The notes under the pieces are model-generated. The model saw only the letters and a program-made list of their open reading frames with translations, searched no databases and was not told where the DNA came from. 64,000 bases of DNA, taken from Heyndrickxia camelliae. Its GTDB lineage: Bacteria > Bacillota > Bacilli > Bacillales > Bacillaceae_C. The position numbers and the translations under genes were made by a program. The DNA lies in the NCBI RefSeq assembly GCF_002844575.1, contig NZ_PIQO01000003.1, positions 248,001 to 312,000 of the forward strand, read 5' to 3'. Positions 18,967 to 29,699 of the stretch are shown one piece after another (within the stretch, counting starts at the first letter, position 1; each line of letters opens with the position of its first letter).

Positions 18967-18994
18967 TTGACAAATTTAATGGGTAAGATATCAT
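18967..18994 (+). promoter_or_regulatory. Sigma-A promoter for yqzF
   Basis: TTGACA (18967) and TATCAT (18989) with a 16-bp spacer, 32 bp before the yqzF start, lie in the divergent gap with bkdR. Confidence 0.7.
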
Positions 18995-19025
18995 TTTCTT
19001 AAGTGAAAAATAAGGAGTTTTTAAG

Positions 19026-19265
19026 ATGATACGATTAATCGCATTGCTCATCATGGTGATTCCCGGTATTCTTGCAGCGATTGGAATAAAATTAATGAGG
19101 GATATGCTGTTCGGAATATTACAACATCCCTTCCCCTATTTATGGCTTCAATTCTTAGTTGGTTTTATTTTCTTTGCCGGCGGGCTTGGTTTTATTGCTG
19201 GGTTTATCTTTCATCGCGATCGGAAGCGTAATAAAGTTCAGAAGAAGTTTAGTAAAAGGGCATAA
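19026..19265 (+). CDS. yqzF: DUF2627 membrane protein (YqzF)
   Basis: A 79-residue protein of unknown function with two predicted membrane helices, about residues 3-24 and 38-64, and a basic tail (HRDRKRNKVQKK). Length and the PGILAAIGIKLMRD opening fit the Bacillus YqzF family. It is divergent from bkdR, preceded by AAGGAG, and shares a bidirectional terminator with the phosphodiesterase gene. The location next to bkdR is conserved in Bacillus, but no role is known to me. Confidence 0.88.
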   Translation: MIRLIALLIMVIPGILAAIGIKLMRDMLFGILQHPFPYLWLQFLVGFIFFAGGLGFIAGFIFHRDRKRNKVQKKFSKRA

Positions 19266-19297
19266 AAAAATCTGCATATTCCTTTGCAGATTTTTTT
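19264..19297. terminator. Bidirectional terminator between yqzF and yqiK
   Basis: AAAAAATCTGCA / TGCAGATTTTTT form a perfect stem with A and T runs on both sides between two convergent genes. Confidence 0.9.
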
Positions 19298-20036
19298 ATT
19301 TTATATATGCATTTCTTAATTCAACAGCTTCTTTGGGGAAGTCCGTAATGATAGCAGAACAGGAAAGAGCTAGTAATCTTTTTATATCCTTTTCTTTGTT
19401 GACTGTATAGGGACGAACTTGAATTCCATATTCCATTGCTGAGTTTATAATATCATCCGGTGCTATTTTATAATTTGGATGAATTCCTTTTGCGTGAATG
19501 GAGGCAGCATATACCCATGGCATAAAAAGTCCATCAGAATAAAGTGGTGCAATTTCAATTTCCGGCGCTAAACGATAGCAGTGAATAATAGAATAATGAT
19601 TAAAAGAAGAAATAATTATTCTCTCCTCGAATCCGTACTCTCGAATTAATTGAATAACCTTCTCCTCAATATAGGGATATTCGATTTTCCCTGTTTTGAA
19701 TTCAATATTGCATAGAAGGTCATTCGTTTTCATCCAGTCGAAGACCTCTCTTAAAGAAGGAATATGCGGAACTTTAAAAAAAGTTTTTACCGATTTTGAA
19801 TGATAGCTGGCATTTAATTTTTGTAAATCTTTGATATTAAAATCTTTCACGAAGCCTTTTCCATTGGTCGTTCTATTAACTGTTTCATCATGTATCACAA
19901 CGATCTCACCATCTTTGGAAAGTTGAACATCCAGTTCAATTCCATCCGCACCGCATTTTTCTGCTGCAATAAATGCATCCATCGTATTTTCTGGATATGT
20001 ACCAGCTGCACCACGGTGAGCAAAAATGAGTGTCAT
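19296..20036 (-). CDS. yqiK: Glycerophosphodiester phosphodiesterase (YqiK)
   Basis: Hydrolyses glycerophosphodiesters to glycerol 3-phosphate and an alcohol. The 246-residue GDPD-fold protein shows HRGAAGTYPENT at the N-terminus (catalytic His7), GADGIELDVQLSKDGEIVVIHD (metal-binding Glu and Asp, second His) and a C-terminal ITDFP. No signal peptide is visible, so it probably works in the cytoplasm on lipid turnover products. It is preceded by AAAGGAAGTG. Confidence 0.93.
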   Translation of the reverse strand: MTLIFAHRGAAGTYPENTMDAFIAAEKCGADGIELDVQLSKDGEIVVIHDETVNRTTNGKGFVKDFNIKDLQKLNASYHSKSVKTFFKVPHIPSLREVFDWMKTNDLLCNIEFKTGKIEYPYIEEKVIQLIREYGFEERIIISSFNHYSIIHCYRLAPEIEIAPLYSDGLFMPWVYAASIHAKGIHPNYKIAPDDIINSAMEYGIQVRPYTVNKEKDIKRLLALSCSAIITDFPKEAVELRNAYIK

Positions 20037-20322
20037 GCTGTCACTTCCTTTAACATTAAAATCCTTTACTACATTCTATTATATGGTTTAATAAAAGAAT
20101 ATAAAGAAATTGAAAATTATTGGTTAAATAAAATCCTTTCCAAAATAAAATTTATTTATATTCTATATCCTACTTGCTTATTATCGCATAAATTGTTATG
20201 CTTAAAGAGGAATTATTTTTGTTCGGTATGTAAGGAAAGAAAGTGTTTAAATACTTATCGCCTATATCACTTGAGCAAGGATAGTAATACATTGTGTGCG
20301 AACACAATTAGGAGGAAATAGC

Positions 20323-20523
20323 ATGTCACAAGGTACAGTTAAATGGTTTAACAATGAAAAAGGTTTCGGCTTCATTGAAGTTGAAGGCGGAGACGATGTA
20401 TTCGTTCACTTCTCAGCGATTCAAGGCGACGGTTTTAAATCACTTGAAGAAGGTCAAAAAGTAACATTTGATATTGAACAAGGCGCTCGTGGACCTCAAG
20501 CAGCTAACGTTCAAAAAAACTAA
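20323..20523 (+). CDS. cspD: Cold-shock protein (CspA family)
   Basis: A 66-residue single-stranded nucleic-acid-binding protein with both RNP motifs: KGFGFIEV (RNP1) and DVFVHFSAI (RNP2). The start is the ATG at 20323, preceded by TAGGAGGA. About 285 bp of AT-rich sequence separates it from yqiK, and a long 5' leader as in other csp genes is likely but not proved. The letter D follows the closest B. subtilis paralogue by feel and is uncertain. Cold-shock proteins act as RNA chaperones in cold or stationary phase. Confidence 0.9.
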   Translation: MSQGTVKWFNNEKGFGFIEVEGGDDVFVHFSAIQGDGFKSLEEGQKVTFDIEQGARGPQAANVQKN

Positions 20524-20540
20524 TCAGCTAAAAAGCGATT

Positions 20541-20580
20541 AAAAGGCATGTGTCTATTATGGACCCATGCCTTTTATTTT
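20541..20580 (+). terminator. Terminator of the cold-shock gene
   Basis: AAAAGGCATG / CATGCCTTTT arms with a 15-nt loop are followed by ATTTTTCC. Confidence 0.85.
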
Positions 20581-20663
20581 TCCTATTTTATAAAAAATAC
20601 AGCGATATTCTTTGCATGAAATATATACAAACTTAAATAATTGAATAGCTTAATCACATTCAT

Positions 20664-20694
20664 AACGGCACCCTGTATGTATCAGGGTGCCGTT
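20664..20694 (-). terminator. Terminator of spo0A
   Basis: AACGGCACCCTG / CAGGGTGCCGTT form a perfect 12-bp stem just after the spo0A stop codon. Confidence 0.88.
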
Positions 20695-20707
20695 TCCTAC
20701 ACTTTAC

Positions 20708-21496
20708 TTAACTAGCCTTATGTTCCAAACGCAATTTATCAGCCACCATTGCAATGAATTCACTGTTCGTAGGTTTTGCTTTAGACATACTTACCGTATA
20801 GCCAAATAACGAAGAAATGGAGTCGATATTTCCACGGCTCCACGCAACTTCTATTGCATGACGAATAGCCCTTTCCACACGGCTGGCAGTTGTATTGTAT
20901 TTTTTTGCGATATCTGGATAGAGAACTTTCGTTATCGATCCTAATAATTCAATATCATTGTATACCATGGAAATCGCTTCACGTAAATAAAGATATCCTT
21001 TGATATGAGCAGGAACTCCAATTTCATGAATAATACTCGTGATACTAGCATCTAAATTTTTGGTTTTTGGTTCTACATTATTTCGAACAGTTGAAGAAGT
21101 TCTTTTAATAACCGAGCTACCTTTTCCACTAACTTGACGAATTTGATTTGCCAAATTGTCCATATCAAATGGTTTTAAAATAAAATATGATGCCCCAAGT
21201 TCAACTGCCTTTTTCGTTACATCTTCTTGTCCAAAGGCGGTTAACATAATCACATTCGGCATAGGATTAAGATTTAACTCTCTTAGTTTTTCCAATACTC
21301 CAAGTCCATCCAGATGCGGCATGATAATATCTAGTATAAGTACATCTGGAGCAGCTTCTTCCATTAATTCTAAGCATTCTTGTCCATTATACGCCGCACC
21401 AGCTATTTCCATATCATCTTGAGAGGAAATAAATTCCTCTAATAATGATACTAATTCACGATTATCATCCACGACAAAAACTTTAATTTTCTTCAC
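20708..21496 (-). CDS. spo0A: Master regulator of sporulation Spo0A
   Basis: Response regulator whose phosphorylation commits the cell to sporulation. The receiver domain has the acidic pair Asp10-Asp11 and phosphoacceptor Asp56 in [12 protein letters not shown], with Thr and Lys of the switch in LTAF and ILKPFD. A variable hinge (about 126-145) leads to the DNA-binding domain, with the strongly conserved [27 protein letters not shown]. The 262-residue length is normal. The start is a GTG, 8 nt after GAGGAGG. TGTCGAA boxes upstream suggest autoregulation. Confidence 0.98.
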   Translation of the reverse strand: MKKIKVFVVDDNRELVSLLEEFISSQDDMEIAGAAYNGQECLELMEEAAPDVLILDIIMPHLDGLGVLEKLRELNLNPMPNVIMLTAFGQEDVTKKAVELGASYFILKPFDMDNLANQIRQVSGKGSSVIKRTSSTVRNNVEPKTKNLDASITSIIHEIGVPAHIKGYLYLREAISMVYNDIELLGSITKVLYPDIAKKYNTTASRVERAIRHAIEVAWSRGNIDSISSLFGYTVSMSKAKPTNSEFIAMVADKLRLEHKAS

Positions 21497-21547
21497 TAGC
21501 AGTTTCCTCCTCAGTTTATCCCTTTACAATTTTGTACTATAAACATT

Positions 21548-21674
21548 TTCGACAATTCAATTTAAATTCCTTCTATTTATTGAAATTTTCCCGAAAAAAT
21601 AAGTTTTTCTTCTGTTTTCTTTAAAATTCTCTTGTTTTCGACCGTTTTCGATATACATTAGTGCATTTGTCGAA
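21548..21674. promoter_or_regulatory. Spo0A-binding boxes upstream of spo0A
   Basis: Exact TGTCGAA boxes occur at 21548-21554 (minus strand) and 21668-21674 (plus strand). A one-mismatch box GGTCGAA lies at 21637-21643 (minus strand). All are in the 273-bp spoIVB-spo0A gap, where the B. subtilis spo0A promoters and 0A boxes also lie. I could not place a sigma-H promoter with confidence. Confidence 0.65.
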
Positions 21675-21740
21675 AAATCTTTATTTTATAATAACATATT
21701 TCGAAATAATTCACTATTACGTCCCTGCGTCCTTTCTAAT

Positions 21741-21784
21741 AAAAAAGCAAGCCGAAGAGAGAGGCTCTTTCAGCTTGCTTTTTC
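21741..21784 (-). terminator. Terminator of spoIVB
   Basis: AAAAAGCAAGC / GCTTGCTTTTT arms overlap the end of spoIVB, with a T-run on the minus strand. Confidence 0.82.
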
Positions 21785-23059
21785 TTTATCATTATATATG
21801 TTGATGCCAGCTTTGTTTAACATCCACTCTATATGAACTCCGTATCCGGAAGTTGGATCATTTACAAAAACATGTGTTACGGCACCTATCAATTTCCCAT
21901 CTTGAATAATTGGACTTCCACTCATTCCCTGTACAATTCCCCCAGTTTTCTCAAGGAGTTTAGGATCTGTCACTTTGATGATCATTCCTTTTGTAGCAGG
22001 AAATTTTTGTGGGATCGTGCTTACCACTTCTATATCGAATGCTTCTACCTTATCCCCATCTACGACTGTTAGTATTTTTGCTGGGCCTTCTTTTACCTGA
22101 TCAGATAAAGCAATCGGTAATGGTTTATCATATTTGCCGTTCTTAATCACTTTGTGTAAATTGCCAAATATCCCAAATGGACTATTCTGTTTTATATCAC
22201 CAATTACCTCTCGATCCGTCGAAAAACGTGCTAATTTTTCACCAGGATTTCCATTACTTCCTTTTTCTATGGATGTAACAGTCGATTTAACAATTTGACC
22301 ATCTTCTACCACTATTGGTTTTTTTGTGTCCATATCCGAAATAACATGTCCTAACGCACCATATTTTTTTGATTTCGGATCAATGAATGTCATCGTTCCT
22401 ATACCGGCTGCTGAATCTCTAATATACAATCCCAATTTATAAATCTTTTCCGATTCATCTTTTTGCGGCTTAATTTCTGTGTTGAATTTTCCAGTATCAC
22501 GTTGGATGGTTACTTTCAAGGGTGTTCCTTTTTCACCTGCTTCTTGAACAAATGGAGCCACATCAGACATTTTTTCAATCGTCTGTCCATTTAATTTAGT
22601 GATAATGTCGCCTACCTTTATACCTGCTTGATCTCCCGGAGAAACTTTACCATTTATTGTTTCGACCAAATGATGTCCTACTACAAGCACACCTTTTGAA
22701 TTTAATTTTACCCCAATGGATTGTCCACCTGGTATAACTCGAAAGTTTTTTAATACTTTTACATCTACTTTTTTAATTGGCAGACCTGCTAATTCGAGAA
22801 GTATTTCATCTTGCCCAACTTTTTTTCCTTTTATGGCAAGCGATTGTTTTTCGTCATGTACGCTTACACGATCTTGATTTATATTCGCTGAAACTTCTGC
22901 TGCTTTTGCAAAGTTTATCTCATCACCTTGTAAAATGGTGATGCTTTTTGGAATGTGGAGATAGTCTTGAAAAGGTTTAGAAAACCCTATTAAACAAAGT
23001 GAAACAAGGAGAAATCCGCCTAACATTTTTCTAAGAAGTTCCCATTTCAAACTTTTCAC
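21770..23059 (-). CDS. spoIVB: SpoIVB serine peptidase of the sigma-K checkpoint
   Basis: Made in the forespore and secreted to the intermembrane space, where it cleaves SpoIVFA and so triggers pro-sigma-K processing. The 429-residue protein has an uncleaved N-terminal helix (about 12-28) and a PDZ domain about 110-200 ([23 protein letters not shown]). The S55 peptidase domain follows, with the catalytic His in [12 protein letters not shown] and Ser in [14 protein letters not shown]. It lies between recN and spo0A as in all Bacillus. Confidence 0.96.
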   Translation of the reverse strand: MKSLKWELLRKMLGGFLLVSLCLIGFSKPFQDYLHIPKSITILQGDEINFAKAAEVSANINQDRVSVHDEKQSLAIKGKKVGQDEILLELAGLPIKKVDVKVLKNFRVIPGGQSIGVKLNSKGVLVVGHHLVETINGKVSPGDQAGIKVGDIITKLNGQTIEKMSDVAPFVQEAGEKGTPLKVTIQRDTGKFNTEIKPQKDESEKIYKLGLYIRDSAAGIGTMTFIDPKSKKYGALGHVISDMDTKKPIVVEDGQIVKSTVTSIEKGSNGNPGEKLARFSTDREVIGDIKQNSPFGIFGNLHKVIKNGKYDKPLPIALSDQVKEGPAKILTVVDGDKVEAFDIEVVSTIPQKFPATKGMIIKVTDPKLLEKTGGIVQGMSGSPIIQDGKLIGAVTHVFVNDPTSGYGVHIEWMLNKAGINIYNDKEKAS

Positions 23060-23189
23060 TCTCCTCGCTTCTAGTCCACACTTATTTTATCTCTTGTCTT
23101 TTATTTGTCGTAGCGAAACTGGGCCTTTGCTTTTCTTTGCTACAGTTTTAATTTAGCCTTGAAACGCTCGAAATATAACAAGAGCTAAT

Positions 23190-23220
23190 GAAAAAAAGCT
23201 ACCCATTATGGATAGCTTTT
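23190..23220 (-). terminator. Terminator of recN
   Basis: AAAAGCTATCCAT pairs with ATGGGTAGCTTTT (one G-T), followed on the minus strand by TTTC, adjoining the recN stop codon. Confidence 0.8.
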
Positions 23221-24932
23221 CATGTAGTTTTTATAGTATAAGCTAATTCAATTAATTCTTTGGCATGTTCCTTGGTCACATCGGTTATTTCTACCCCAGA
23301 AATCATCCGGCCAATTTCTGTAATTTTTTCCTCAGGCGATAATTGCTGTACACTTGTTCTTGTCCTGCCTCCTGCTGTTTCCTTTTTAATAAATAAGTGA
23401 GTATCAGCCATTGCAGCAACCTGAGGAAGATGTGAAATACAAAAGACTTGTGAATCTACTGAAATTTGTTGAATTTTCTCAGCAATTGCTTGTGCAACAC
23501 GACCACTTACACCTGTATCAACTTCATCAAAAATAATGGAAGTAATTCCTTGATGTTTTGAAAAAATGGTTTTTAATGCCAGCATTATTCTGGACAGTTC
23601 ACCGCCCGAAGCTACCTTTACCAATGGCTTTAATGGCTCTCCTGGGTTTGTTGAAATATAAAATTCAACTGAATCCAGGCCATCTTTTCTAAAAGGAATA
23701 TCTTGCATATCTAAATAATTTTCAGTACTTTGATGAAATTTAACCTCAAAAATGGTTTTATCCATGTAGAGTTGCTTTAGTTCATTCGAAATTGCATCTG
23801 TCAGTCTTTTTGCCCATCTCCGCCGCAAATCGCTAAGCTGTTTGCCTTCGAGAAACAAATCCTTTTGTAAGGTTGATAAGCGCTTTTGTAATTTTTCAAT
23901 ATGACTTTCACGGTTTGTAATGGTTTCAATTTCTTCTTCTATTTTTGCCCCATATTCAAGTATGCCTTGAATGGACTGGCCATATTTACGCTTCAATTGA
24001 TTTATTTCGTTTAATCGATTTTCAATCTCATTTAAGCGGTCAGGTTCAAATTCTAAATGATCTAATGCATCACTTAAATTTCTTGTAATATCCTCAAGCG
24101 TATAAAAACAGTTAGAAACGGACTCCAGCATCGGTTCATATTCTTTATTCAACTCAGCTGCAGTTTCCATCTGGGTCATTAACAAACTAATCCAGTCTAA
24201 CCCTCGTTGTTCTCCTTGCAGCGCTTCAAAACTTGTTTTTAAAGAATCGAATAATCTTTCAAAGTTCATCAACTTTCTTTTTTCATCTAATAGCTGCTCA
24301 TCTTCATTCAACTGAAGATCGGCATTTTGAATTTCCCGTAATTGAAACTGAATTAAATCCAGTCGATGAGCCATTTGCTGTTCGTTCTCACTAAGCTTCT
24401 TTAAGCGGGATAAGGTTTGTTCATAATTCTTATAAATTTCGCTGTAATTTTCAATAGCCTTCTCAATTTCCGACTTTCCAAATTGATCAAGCAACTGTAG
24501 ATGCAAGGATTCATTCATTAATTCTTGATGCTCGTGCTGGCCGTGAATATCTACTAATGTGCTCCCAAACTCACGTAAAACGGAAATGGTGACGAGTTTA
24601 CCGTTGATTCTGCACACATTTTTACCGTTTACGGAAATATCCCGATGCAGTACAATCATCCCATCTTCCATTTCGATGCCGAATTCACGGGCACGTTCCA
24701 CACATGGATGCTCATTGTTTTTTATCGTAAACAAACCTTCAATTTCTGCCTTTTTTTCTCCATGACGAATAAATTCTACTGATCCCCTGCCTCCAACAAG
24801 TAAATGGATAGCATCAATAATAATGGATTTACCAGCACCTGTTTCCCCTGTTAATGCGGTTAACCCTTTTTCAAACGATAAATTCAATTCATCAATAATC
24901 GCAAAGTTTCTAATAGTTAATTCTTGTAACAA
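23220..24932 (-). CDS. recN: DNA repair protein RecN
   Basis: SMC-like ATPase recruited early to double-strand breaks. The 570 residues have Walker A GETGAGKS near 30, a long coiled-coil centre (about 150-380), signature VASGGELSRIMLALK, and Walker B IIFDEVDTGVSG. It opens with a TTG. It starts 21 bp downstream of argR, giving the standard argR-recN-spoIVB-spo0A order. Confidence 0.97.
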   Translation of the reverse strand: MLQELTIRNFAIIDELNLSFEKGLTALTGETGAGKSIIIDAIHLLVGGRGSVEFIRHGEKKAEIEGLFTIKNNEHPCVERAREFGIEMEDGMIVLHRDISVNGKNVCRINGKLVTISVLREFGSTLVDIHGQHEHQELMNESLHLQLLDQFGKSEIEKAIENYSEIYKNYEQTLSRLKKLSENEQQMAHRLDLIQFQLREIQNADLQLNEDEQLLDEKRKLMNFERLFDSLKTSFEALQGEQRGLDWISLLMTQMETAAELNKEYEPMLESVSNCFYTLEDITRNLSDALDHLEFEPDRLNEIENRLNEINQLKRKYGQSIQGILEYGAKIEEEIETITNRESHIEKLQKRLSTLQKDLFLEGKQLSDLRRRWAKRLTDAISNELKQLYMDKTIFEVKFHQSTENYLDMQDIPFRKDGLDSVEFYISTNPGEPLKPLVKVASGGELSRIMLALKTIFSKHQGITSIIFDEVDTGVSGRVAQAIAEKIQQISVDSQVFCISHLPQVAAMADTHLFIKKETAGGRTRTSVQQLSPEEKITEIGRMISGVEITDVTKEHAKELIELAYTIKTT

Positions 24933-24953
24933 GGCAAAGTCACCTCAATATTT

Positions 24954-25403
24954 TTAAAGCATATCTAAAATTTTATCGGATATAATTCTTGATTTTTCCT
25001 CGTCTCTGCAAATAATTAAACATGTATCGTCTCCGCAAAGCGTGCCAACAATTTCATCCCAATCGAGAATATCAATCAAAGCGCCTATTGAATGTGCATT
25101 TCCAGGCAATGTTTTTAAAACAATTAAATGACCTGCATGATCGATGCTAATAAATGCATCTGTTAAATTTCTTTTTAATTTTTGCAAAGGATTAAATCTT
25201 TGGTCAGCAGGAAGACTATATTTATATCGACCATCGTTTAATGGAATTTTCACAAGGTGAAGTTCTTTAATATCGCGTGAAATAGTCGCTTGAGTTACAT
25301 TAAACCCTGCATTTTTCAAGCGATCTACCAATTCATCCTGTGTTTCAATATCATACGTGGTAATTAATTCTCTTATTTTAATTAATCGTTGACCCTTACT
25401 CAT
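24954..25403 (-). CDS. argR: Arginine repressor ArgR/AhrC
   Basis: Hexameric regulator that represses arginine biosynthesis and activates catabolism with arginine as corepressor. The 149 residues contain an N-terminal winged helix ([20 protein letters not shown] with SRDIKELHL) and a C-terminal arginine-binding domain with HSIGALID and [13 protein letters not shown]. The start is set at the ATG of 25403, which follows GAGGTGG; the longer frame from 25427 has no binding site and would exceed the family length. Confidence 0.96.
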   Translation of the reverse strand: MSKGQRLIKIRELITTYDIETQDELVDRLKNAGFNVTQATISRDIKELHLVKIPLNDGRYKYSLPADQRFNPLQKLKRNLTDAFISIDHAGHLIVLKTLPGNAHSIGALIDILDWDEIVGTLCGDDTCLIICRDEEKSRIISDKILDML

Positions 25404-25612
25404 CCTAACCACCTCATACTGAAGCATAAAAATTTTCTCTATTTAATCAACATGTTAGCCTATTTCTTTAAAATTGTATACAAATAACAAAAACTAAGCG
25501 TCCTTAATCATACGTTAACTGACAGTAGCTTGTACTGACAAAAAACAGATTAGCGATATTTTTGAGATACAATTTCAAAAAAAGAAATATTTATACCAGA
25601 AAAAAGAAGCAC

Positions 25613-26455
25613 TCAGTGTGATGCTCCTTTTGATAATTCCATATGTGCTTCTTCCACTAGCTCCTTAATATCACCAGGTATAAGGTTATGTCCTTTTTCT
25701 CGAGAATCTCCGCACCATTTTAAATGGATTAAAAACTCTATATTTCCTTCTCCTCCTGTTATCGGGGAATAAGAGACATTCTCCGTGTTATACCCAAGTT
25801 CTAATGCTAAATCTACAATTTTTTCCACTACTTGTACATGTACCCTTTTATCGCGAACAATTCCTTTCTTGCCCACTTGGTCTTTTCCTGCCTCAAATTG
25901 CGGTTTTATTAAAGCAATAATATCACTATCAGGAACTAATAGTGTTCTTAATACAGGTAAAATTAAAGATAGCGAAATAAAAGAGACATCAATGGTTGCA
26001 AAATTTGGCATGTCCCCTATTAAATCTGCTGGAGTTACATAGCGAAAATTGGTTCTTTCCATGACCACTACCCGTTCATCTTGCCGCAGTTTCCATGCAA
26101 GCTGATTATAGCCAACATCTAATGCATAGGACATTTTTGCACCGTTCTGTAATGCGCAATCCGTAAATCCGCCTGTTGATGCACCAATATCTAATAAAAT
26201 TTTATCTTGTACTTTCACATCGAAAACCTTTAATGCTTTCTCAAGCTTTAATCCGCCACGGCTAACATACGGAAGAGCGTTCCCTTTTATCTGTAAGGGT
26301 ATATCTTCATTTACTTTTTCTCCTGGTTTATCTAAACGATTTTCATTGGAGAAAACGAGACCTGCCATAATCGCCCGCTTCGCTTTCTCCCTCGTCTCGA
26401 TAAGCCCTCTTTCCACAAGAAGTATATCTAATCGTTGCTTTTTCATTTTCATCAT
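25613..26455 (-). CDS. tlyA: TlyA-family rRNA methyltransferase/hemolysin-like protein (YqxC)
   Basis: TlyA family: 2'-O-methyltransferase of rRNA in other bacteria. The 280 residues start with an S4 RNA-binding domain (RLDILLVERGLIETREKAKRAIMAG), then an FtsJ-like SAM fold with DIGASTGGFTDCALQNGA (about 83-100) and IALIKPQFEAG. The ATG overlaps the dxs stop codon (TAATG), so translation is coupled. A weak hairpin at its end runs into a minus-strand T-run (about 25600-25625). Confidence 0.92.
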   Translation of the reverse strand: MMKMKKQRLDILLVERGLIETREKAKRAIMAGLVFSNENRLDKPGEKVNEDIPLQIKGNALPYVSRGGLKLEKALKVFDVKVQDKILLDIGASTGGFTDCALQNGAKMSYALDVGYNQLAWKLRQDERVVVMERTNFRYVTPADLIGDMPNFATIDVSFISLSLILPVLRTLLVPDSDIIALIKPQFEAGKDQVGKKGIVRDKRVHVQVVEKIVDLALELGYNTENVSYSPITGGEGNIEFLIHLKWCGDSREKGHNLIPGDIKELVEEAHMELSKGASH

Positions 26456-28347
26456 TATGCCCTTTTTTGTTTTTTGGGAGAAATTGAGATAATTTTATTT
26501 ACTGCATTTTCGGCCGTAAACCCAATTTCTTCTAATAATTTATCTACATTGCCATGTTCAATAAATTGATCTGGTATCCCCATTCTGTCAATCACACTAT
26601 GATAATAGCCATGATTATGTGCAAACTCCATTACAAAGCTTCCAAAACCGCCTTGTAACACTGCCTCTTCTATCGTTAAAATTGGCATATTTTGATCCAA
26701 TATGCCTTTTAGCATTTTTTCATCTAATGGCTTAATAAACCTAGCATTAACCACTTTAACAGAATATCCTTGTTTTTGCAGACGGTTTGCTGCTTCCATT
26801 GCCATTGGTATAGACGTTCCAAACGTTAGAATCGCAGCATCCGTACCTTCTCTTAACACTTCCCATGTGCCTATTGGAATTTGTCTCAGGTCTTCATCCA
26901 ACGGAACGCCAATCCCATTCCCTCGTGGATATCTCATAGCAATTGGGCCACCATCATATTTAATTGCCGTATTTACCATATGCTGACCTTCATTTTCATC
27001 TTTCGGCATCATAATAACTATATTCGGAATATGGCGCAAAAAGGCGATGTCAAAAACACCTTGATGTGTTTCTCCATCAGCACCAACTAATCCTGCACGG
27101 TCAATGCCAATAAAAACATTTAGATTTTGGCGGCAAATATCATGAACAACCTGATCATAGGCGCGTTGTAGGAATGTTGAGTATATGGCAAGGAAGGGTT
27201 TCATTTTTTGTGTAGCCAATCCTGCTGCAACGGTTGCAGCATGCTGTTCAGCAATTCCTACATCATACATTCTGTCCGGCAGCTGCTCTGCAAATTTTTC
27301 CAGTTTGGAACCTACAGGCATTGCCGGTGTAATTGCCACTATTCTTTTATCTTTTTTAGCAAGCTTTAATACTGTATCACTCACTAATTTACTCCATGCA
27401 GGGGGAGCATTTACAGGTTTAATAAAATCTCCTGTTTCGATTTTGTATTGGCCAGTACCATGCCATGTTCCAATCGTATCATTCTCAGCAGGTTTATACC
27501 CTTTACCTTTTTTGGTGATAACGTGTAAGAGAATAGGCCCTTTTGTTTTTTTCGCATATTGAAAGTTCTCAAATAATGCTTCAAAATTATGACCATCTAC
27601 AGGACCTAAATAAGTAAAACCTAATTCCTCAAAAAATATGCCGGAAACAACTAAATATTTTAAGCTATCCTTGATTCTCTCGGCAGTAGCTGCAAGTTTT
27701 CCGCCAACTGCGGGGATTTTTTTAAGGAAACTTTCTAGCTCGTCTTTAGCCCAGCGGTACTTTCCGGCAGTTCTAAGTCTCCCTAATACATTGTGAAGAG
27801 CACCAACATTTGGCGCTATTGACATTTCATTATCATTTAATACGACTATTATATCTTTTTGTTCATGCCCAATATGATTCAAAGCCTCAAGTGCCATTCC
27901 GCCCGTTAATGCACCATCACCAATTACAGGAACTATAAAGGATTTTTCCCCCTTTATATCTCTTGCAATTGCCATTCCCATCGCAGCAGATAAAGAAGTA
28001 GAACTATGTCCCGTTTCCCACACGTCATGTTCACTTTCTGCCATCTTAGGAAATCCACTAAGTCCTTTAAATTGTCTTAGCGTATCAAATTGATCTGCAC
28101 GTCCAGTTAATATTTTATGAACATATGATTGATGTCCAACATCCCATAAAATTTTATCAGTGGGACTGTTAAAGCATTTGTGAAGTGCTATCGTTAATTC
28201 GACAACTCCTAAATTCGGCCCAATATGCCCACCTGTTTTCGAGATCTTTTCAATTAAGAAATGTCGAATCTCTTCACTAAAATCTTTTAATTGGTCTATA
28301 TTCATATTTTTTAAAAATGCAGGGTCTTTAATGGATAATAGATCCAA
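26455..28347 (-). CDS. dxs: 1-deoxy-D-xylulose-5-phosphate synthase
   Basis: First enzyme of the MEP isoprenoid pathway, condensing pyruvate and glyceraldehyde 3-phosphate with thiamin diphosphate. The 630 residues include [17 protein letters not shown], the TPP motif [15 protein letters not shown], catalytic-Glu region [16 protein letters not shown] and [16 protein letters not shown]. It opens with a TTG. It lies downstream of ispA, separated by a 240-bp gap containing a hairpin. Confidence 0.97.
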   Translation of the reverse strand: MDLLSIKDPAFLKNMNIDQLKDFSEEIRHFLIEKISKTGGHIGPNLGVVELTIALHKCFNSPTDKILWDVGHQSYVHKILTGRADQFDTLRQFKGLSGFPKMAESEHDVWETGHSSTSLSAAMGMAIARDIKGEKSFIVPVIGDGALTGGMALEALNHIGHEQKDIIVVLNDNEMSIAPNVGALHNVLGRLRTAGKYRWAKDELESFLKKIPAVGGKLAATAERIKDSLKYLVVSGIFFEELGFTYLGPVDGHNFEALFENFQYAKKTKGPILLHVITKKGKGYKPAENDTIGTWHGTGQYKIETGDFIKPVNAPPAWSKLVSDTVLKLAKKDKRIVAITPAMPVGSKLEKFAEQLPDRMYDVGIAEQHAATVAAGLATQKMKPFLAIYSTFLQRAYDQVVHDICRQNLNVFIGIDRAGLVGADGETHQGVFDIAFLRHIPNIVIMMPKDENEGQHMVNTAIKYDGGPIAMRYPRGNGIGVPLDEDLRQIPIGTWEVLREGTDAAILTFGTSIPMAMEAANRLQKQGYSVKVVNARFIKPLDEKMLKGILDQNMPILTIEEAVLQGGFGSFVMEFAHNHGYYHSVIDRMGIPDQFIEHGNVDKLLEEIGFTAENAVNKIISISPKKQKRA

Positions 28348-28448
28348 AATGGATCACTCACTTTCCTATATATATTCCTCTATATCTGATTATAATAATA
28401 ATCTCATTTTCTACAATAAAAGGCTATATTATTTATTCCTAATGGAAA

Positions 28449-28485
28449 AAGTGCCGCTAACACATATGTGATAACGGCAACATTC
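28449..28485 (-). terminator. Terminator-like hairpin after ispA
   Basis: GCCGTTATCACA and TGTTAGCGGC pair with small internal mismatches around the TATG centre, and the minus strand continues with CACTTTTTCC. It separates ispA from dxs, so dxs may have its own promoter in the gap. Confidence 0.6.
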
Positions 28486-28587
28486 ACACAAATAAATAAT
28501 CATTAGGATATGTAAAATTGATTATATAAGCACGTTAAGTATAACATAACATCCAATTCTTCTCAATTTGAACCCGCGAGTGAATCT

Positions 28588-29475
28588 TTACCGATCTCTT
28601 ACAGCTATTAAATCCGTCATCTGGAAAAGAAGCTCTGTTCGCAACCCTGTTTGCTCTAGAATTTTCTTTGCCTGGTTAATATGATAATGCAGCCGTTCCT
28701 TTGCTCCCTCCAGAGACAGAAGGGAAGGATATGTGCTTTTATGATTGGTTATGTCACTTCCAACCGGTTTACCGATAATTGCTTGATCCCCTTCAATATC
28801 TAGAACATCATCTCTTATTTGAAAAGCTATTCCAATATGATTGGCAAATTTACTGAACAATTCTTGCTGTTTTTGAGTTGCACCACCAATTATTGCTCCA
28901 GCCACAACCGAAAAGGTAATTAATTTTCCAGTTTTATTTGCATGAATATATTCTAACTGGTCAATGGACAAAGTTGTGTTTTCTCCTTCCATATCTGCTA
29001 CTTGTCCACCTACCATTCCCTCAGCGCCAGCCGCCATTGCTAACAGCTTGATAAGTTCTACTTTTTCTTGAGCTGTAAGTTGTTGATCTTCTGCAATGCG
29101 TTGAAAACTGTAAGTTAACAAACCATCACCAGCAAGTATGGCCATTGCTTCTCCGAAAACTTTGTGATTTGTAGGTTTCCCTCTTCGTAAATCATCATTA
29201 TCCATTGCAGGAAGATCATCATGAATAAGTGAATATGTATGAATCATTTCAACCGCGCAAGCACAAGACAAGCCTCTATTAATTTCTTGATTTAACGCGT
29301 GTAATGTAGATAACAGTAATATTGGCCGAATTCTTTTTCCACCGGCTTGCAGGGAATAATCCATCGCTTTTTTTATGATGGATGGAGCATTTAAAACATC
29401 AATTTGCTTTGATAATTCCTTTTCAATTTGAACAATGTATTCCTTCATAAACACGTTCAACTCAGTTGTACTCAA
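28588..29475 (-). CDS. ispA: Farnesyl diphosphate synthase
   Basis: Chain-elongating prenyl transferase making farnesyl diphosphate for quinones and undecaprenyl lipids. The 295 residues show GGKRIRPIL near 50, the first aspartate-rich motif in DDLPAMDNDDLRRGKPT, and the second in FQIRDDVLDIEGD. The TTG start overlaps the xseB stop codon (TTGA). It is upstream of dxs, the pathway's first gene, a common Bacillus pairing. Confidence 0.96.
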   Translation of the reverse strand: MSTTELNVFMKEYIVQIEKELSKQIDVLNAPSIIKKAMDYSLQAGGKRIRPILLLSTLHALNQEINRGLSCACAVEMIHTYSLIHDDLPAMDNDDLRRGKPTNHKVFGEAMAILAGDGLLTYSFQRIAEDQQLTAQEKVELIKLLAMAAGAEGMVGGQVADMEGENTTLSIDQLEYIHANKTGKLITFSVVAGAIIGGATQKQQELFSKFANHIGIAFQIRDDVLDIEGDQAIIGKPVGSDITNHKSTYPSLLSLEGAKERLHYHINQAKKILEQTGLRTELLFQMTDLIAVRDR

Positions 29476-29699
29476 TCTTCTTCCTCCTTGATGATAAACT
29501 CCTCTTCCCCATCATCTGTAATTACTTTTGCTAATTGCTCTTCGACATTCTTTAATTTATCGTGGCAAAGCTTAGATAGCTCCATTCCCTGCTTATAAAT
29601 ATTTAAAGCCTCTTCCAAAGGGACATCCCCCTCTTCTAACCGCTGTACAATTACTTCTAATTTTTCCATAGCCTCTTCAAATGAAATGGTTTCACTCAT
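29472..29699 (-). CDS. xseB: Exodeoxyribonuclease VII small subunit
   Basis: Small helical subunit that binds along XseA in the single-strand-specific exonuclease. The 75-residue protein has the family core FEEAMEKLEVIVQRLEEGDVP and YKQGMELSKLCHDKL, then an acidic tail. It overlaps both neighbours by a few bases, so xseA-xseB-ispA are translationally coupled. Confidence 0.95.
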   Translation of the reverse strand: MSETISFEEAMEKLEVIVQRLEEGDVPLEEALNIYKQGMELSKLCHDKLKNVEEQLAKVITDDGEEEFIIKEEED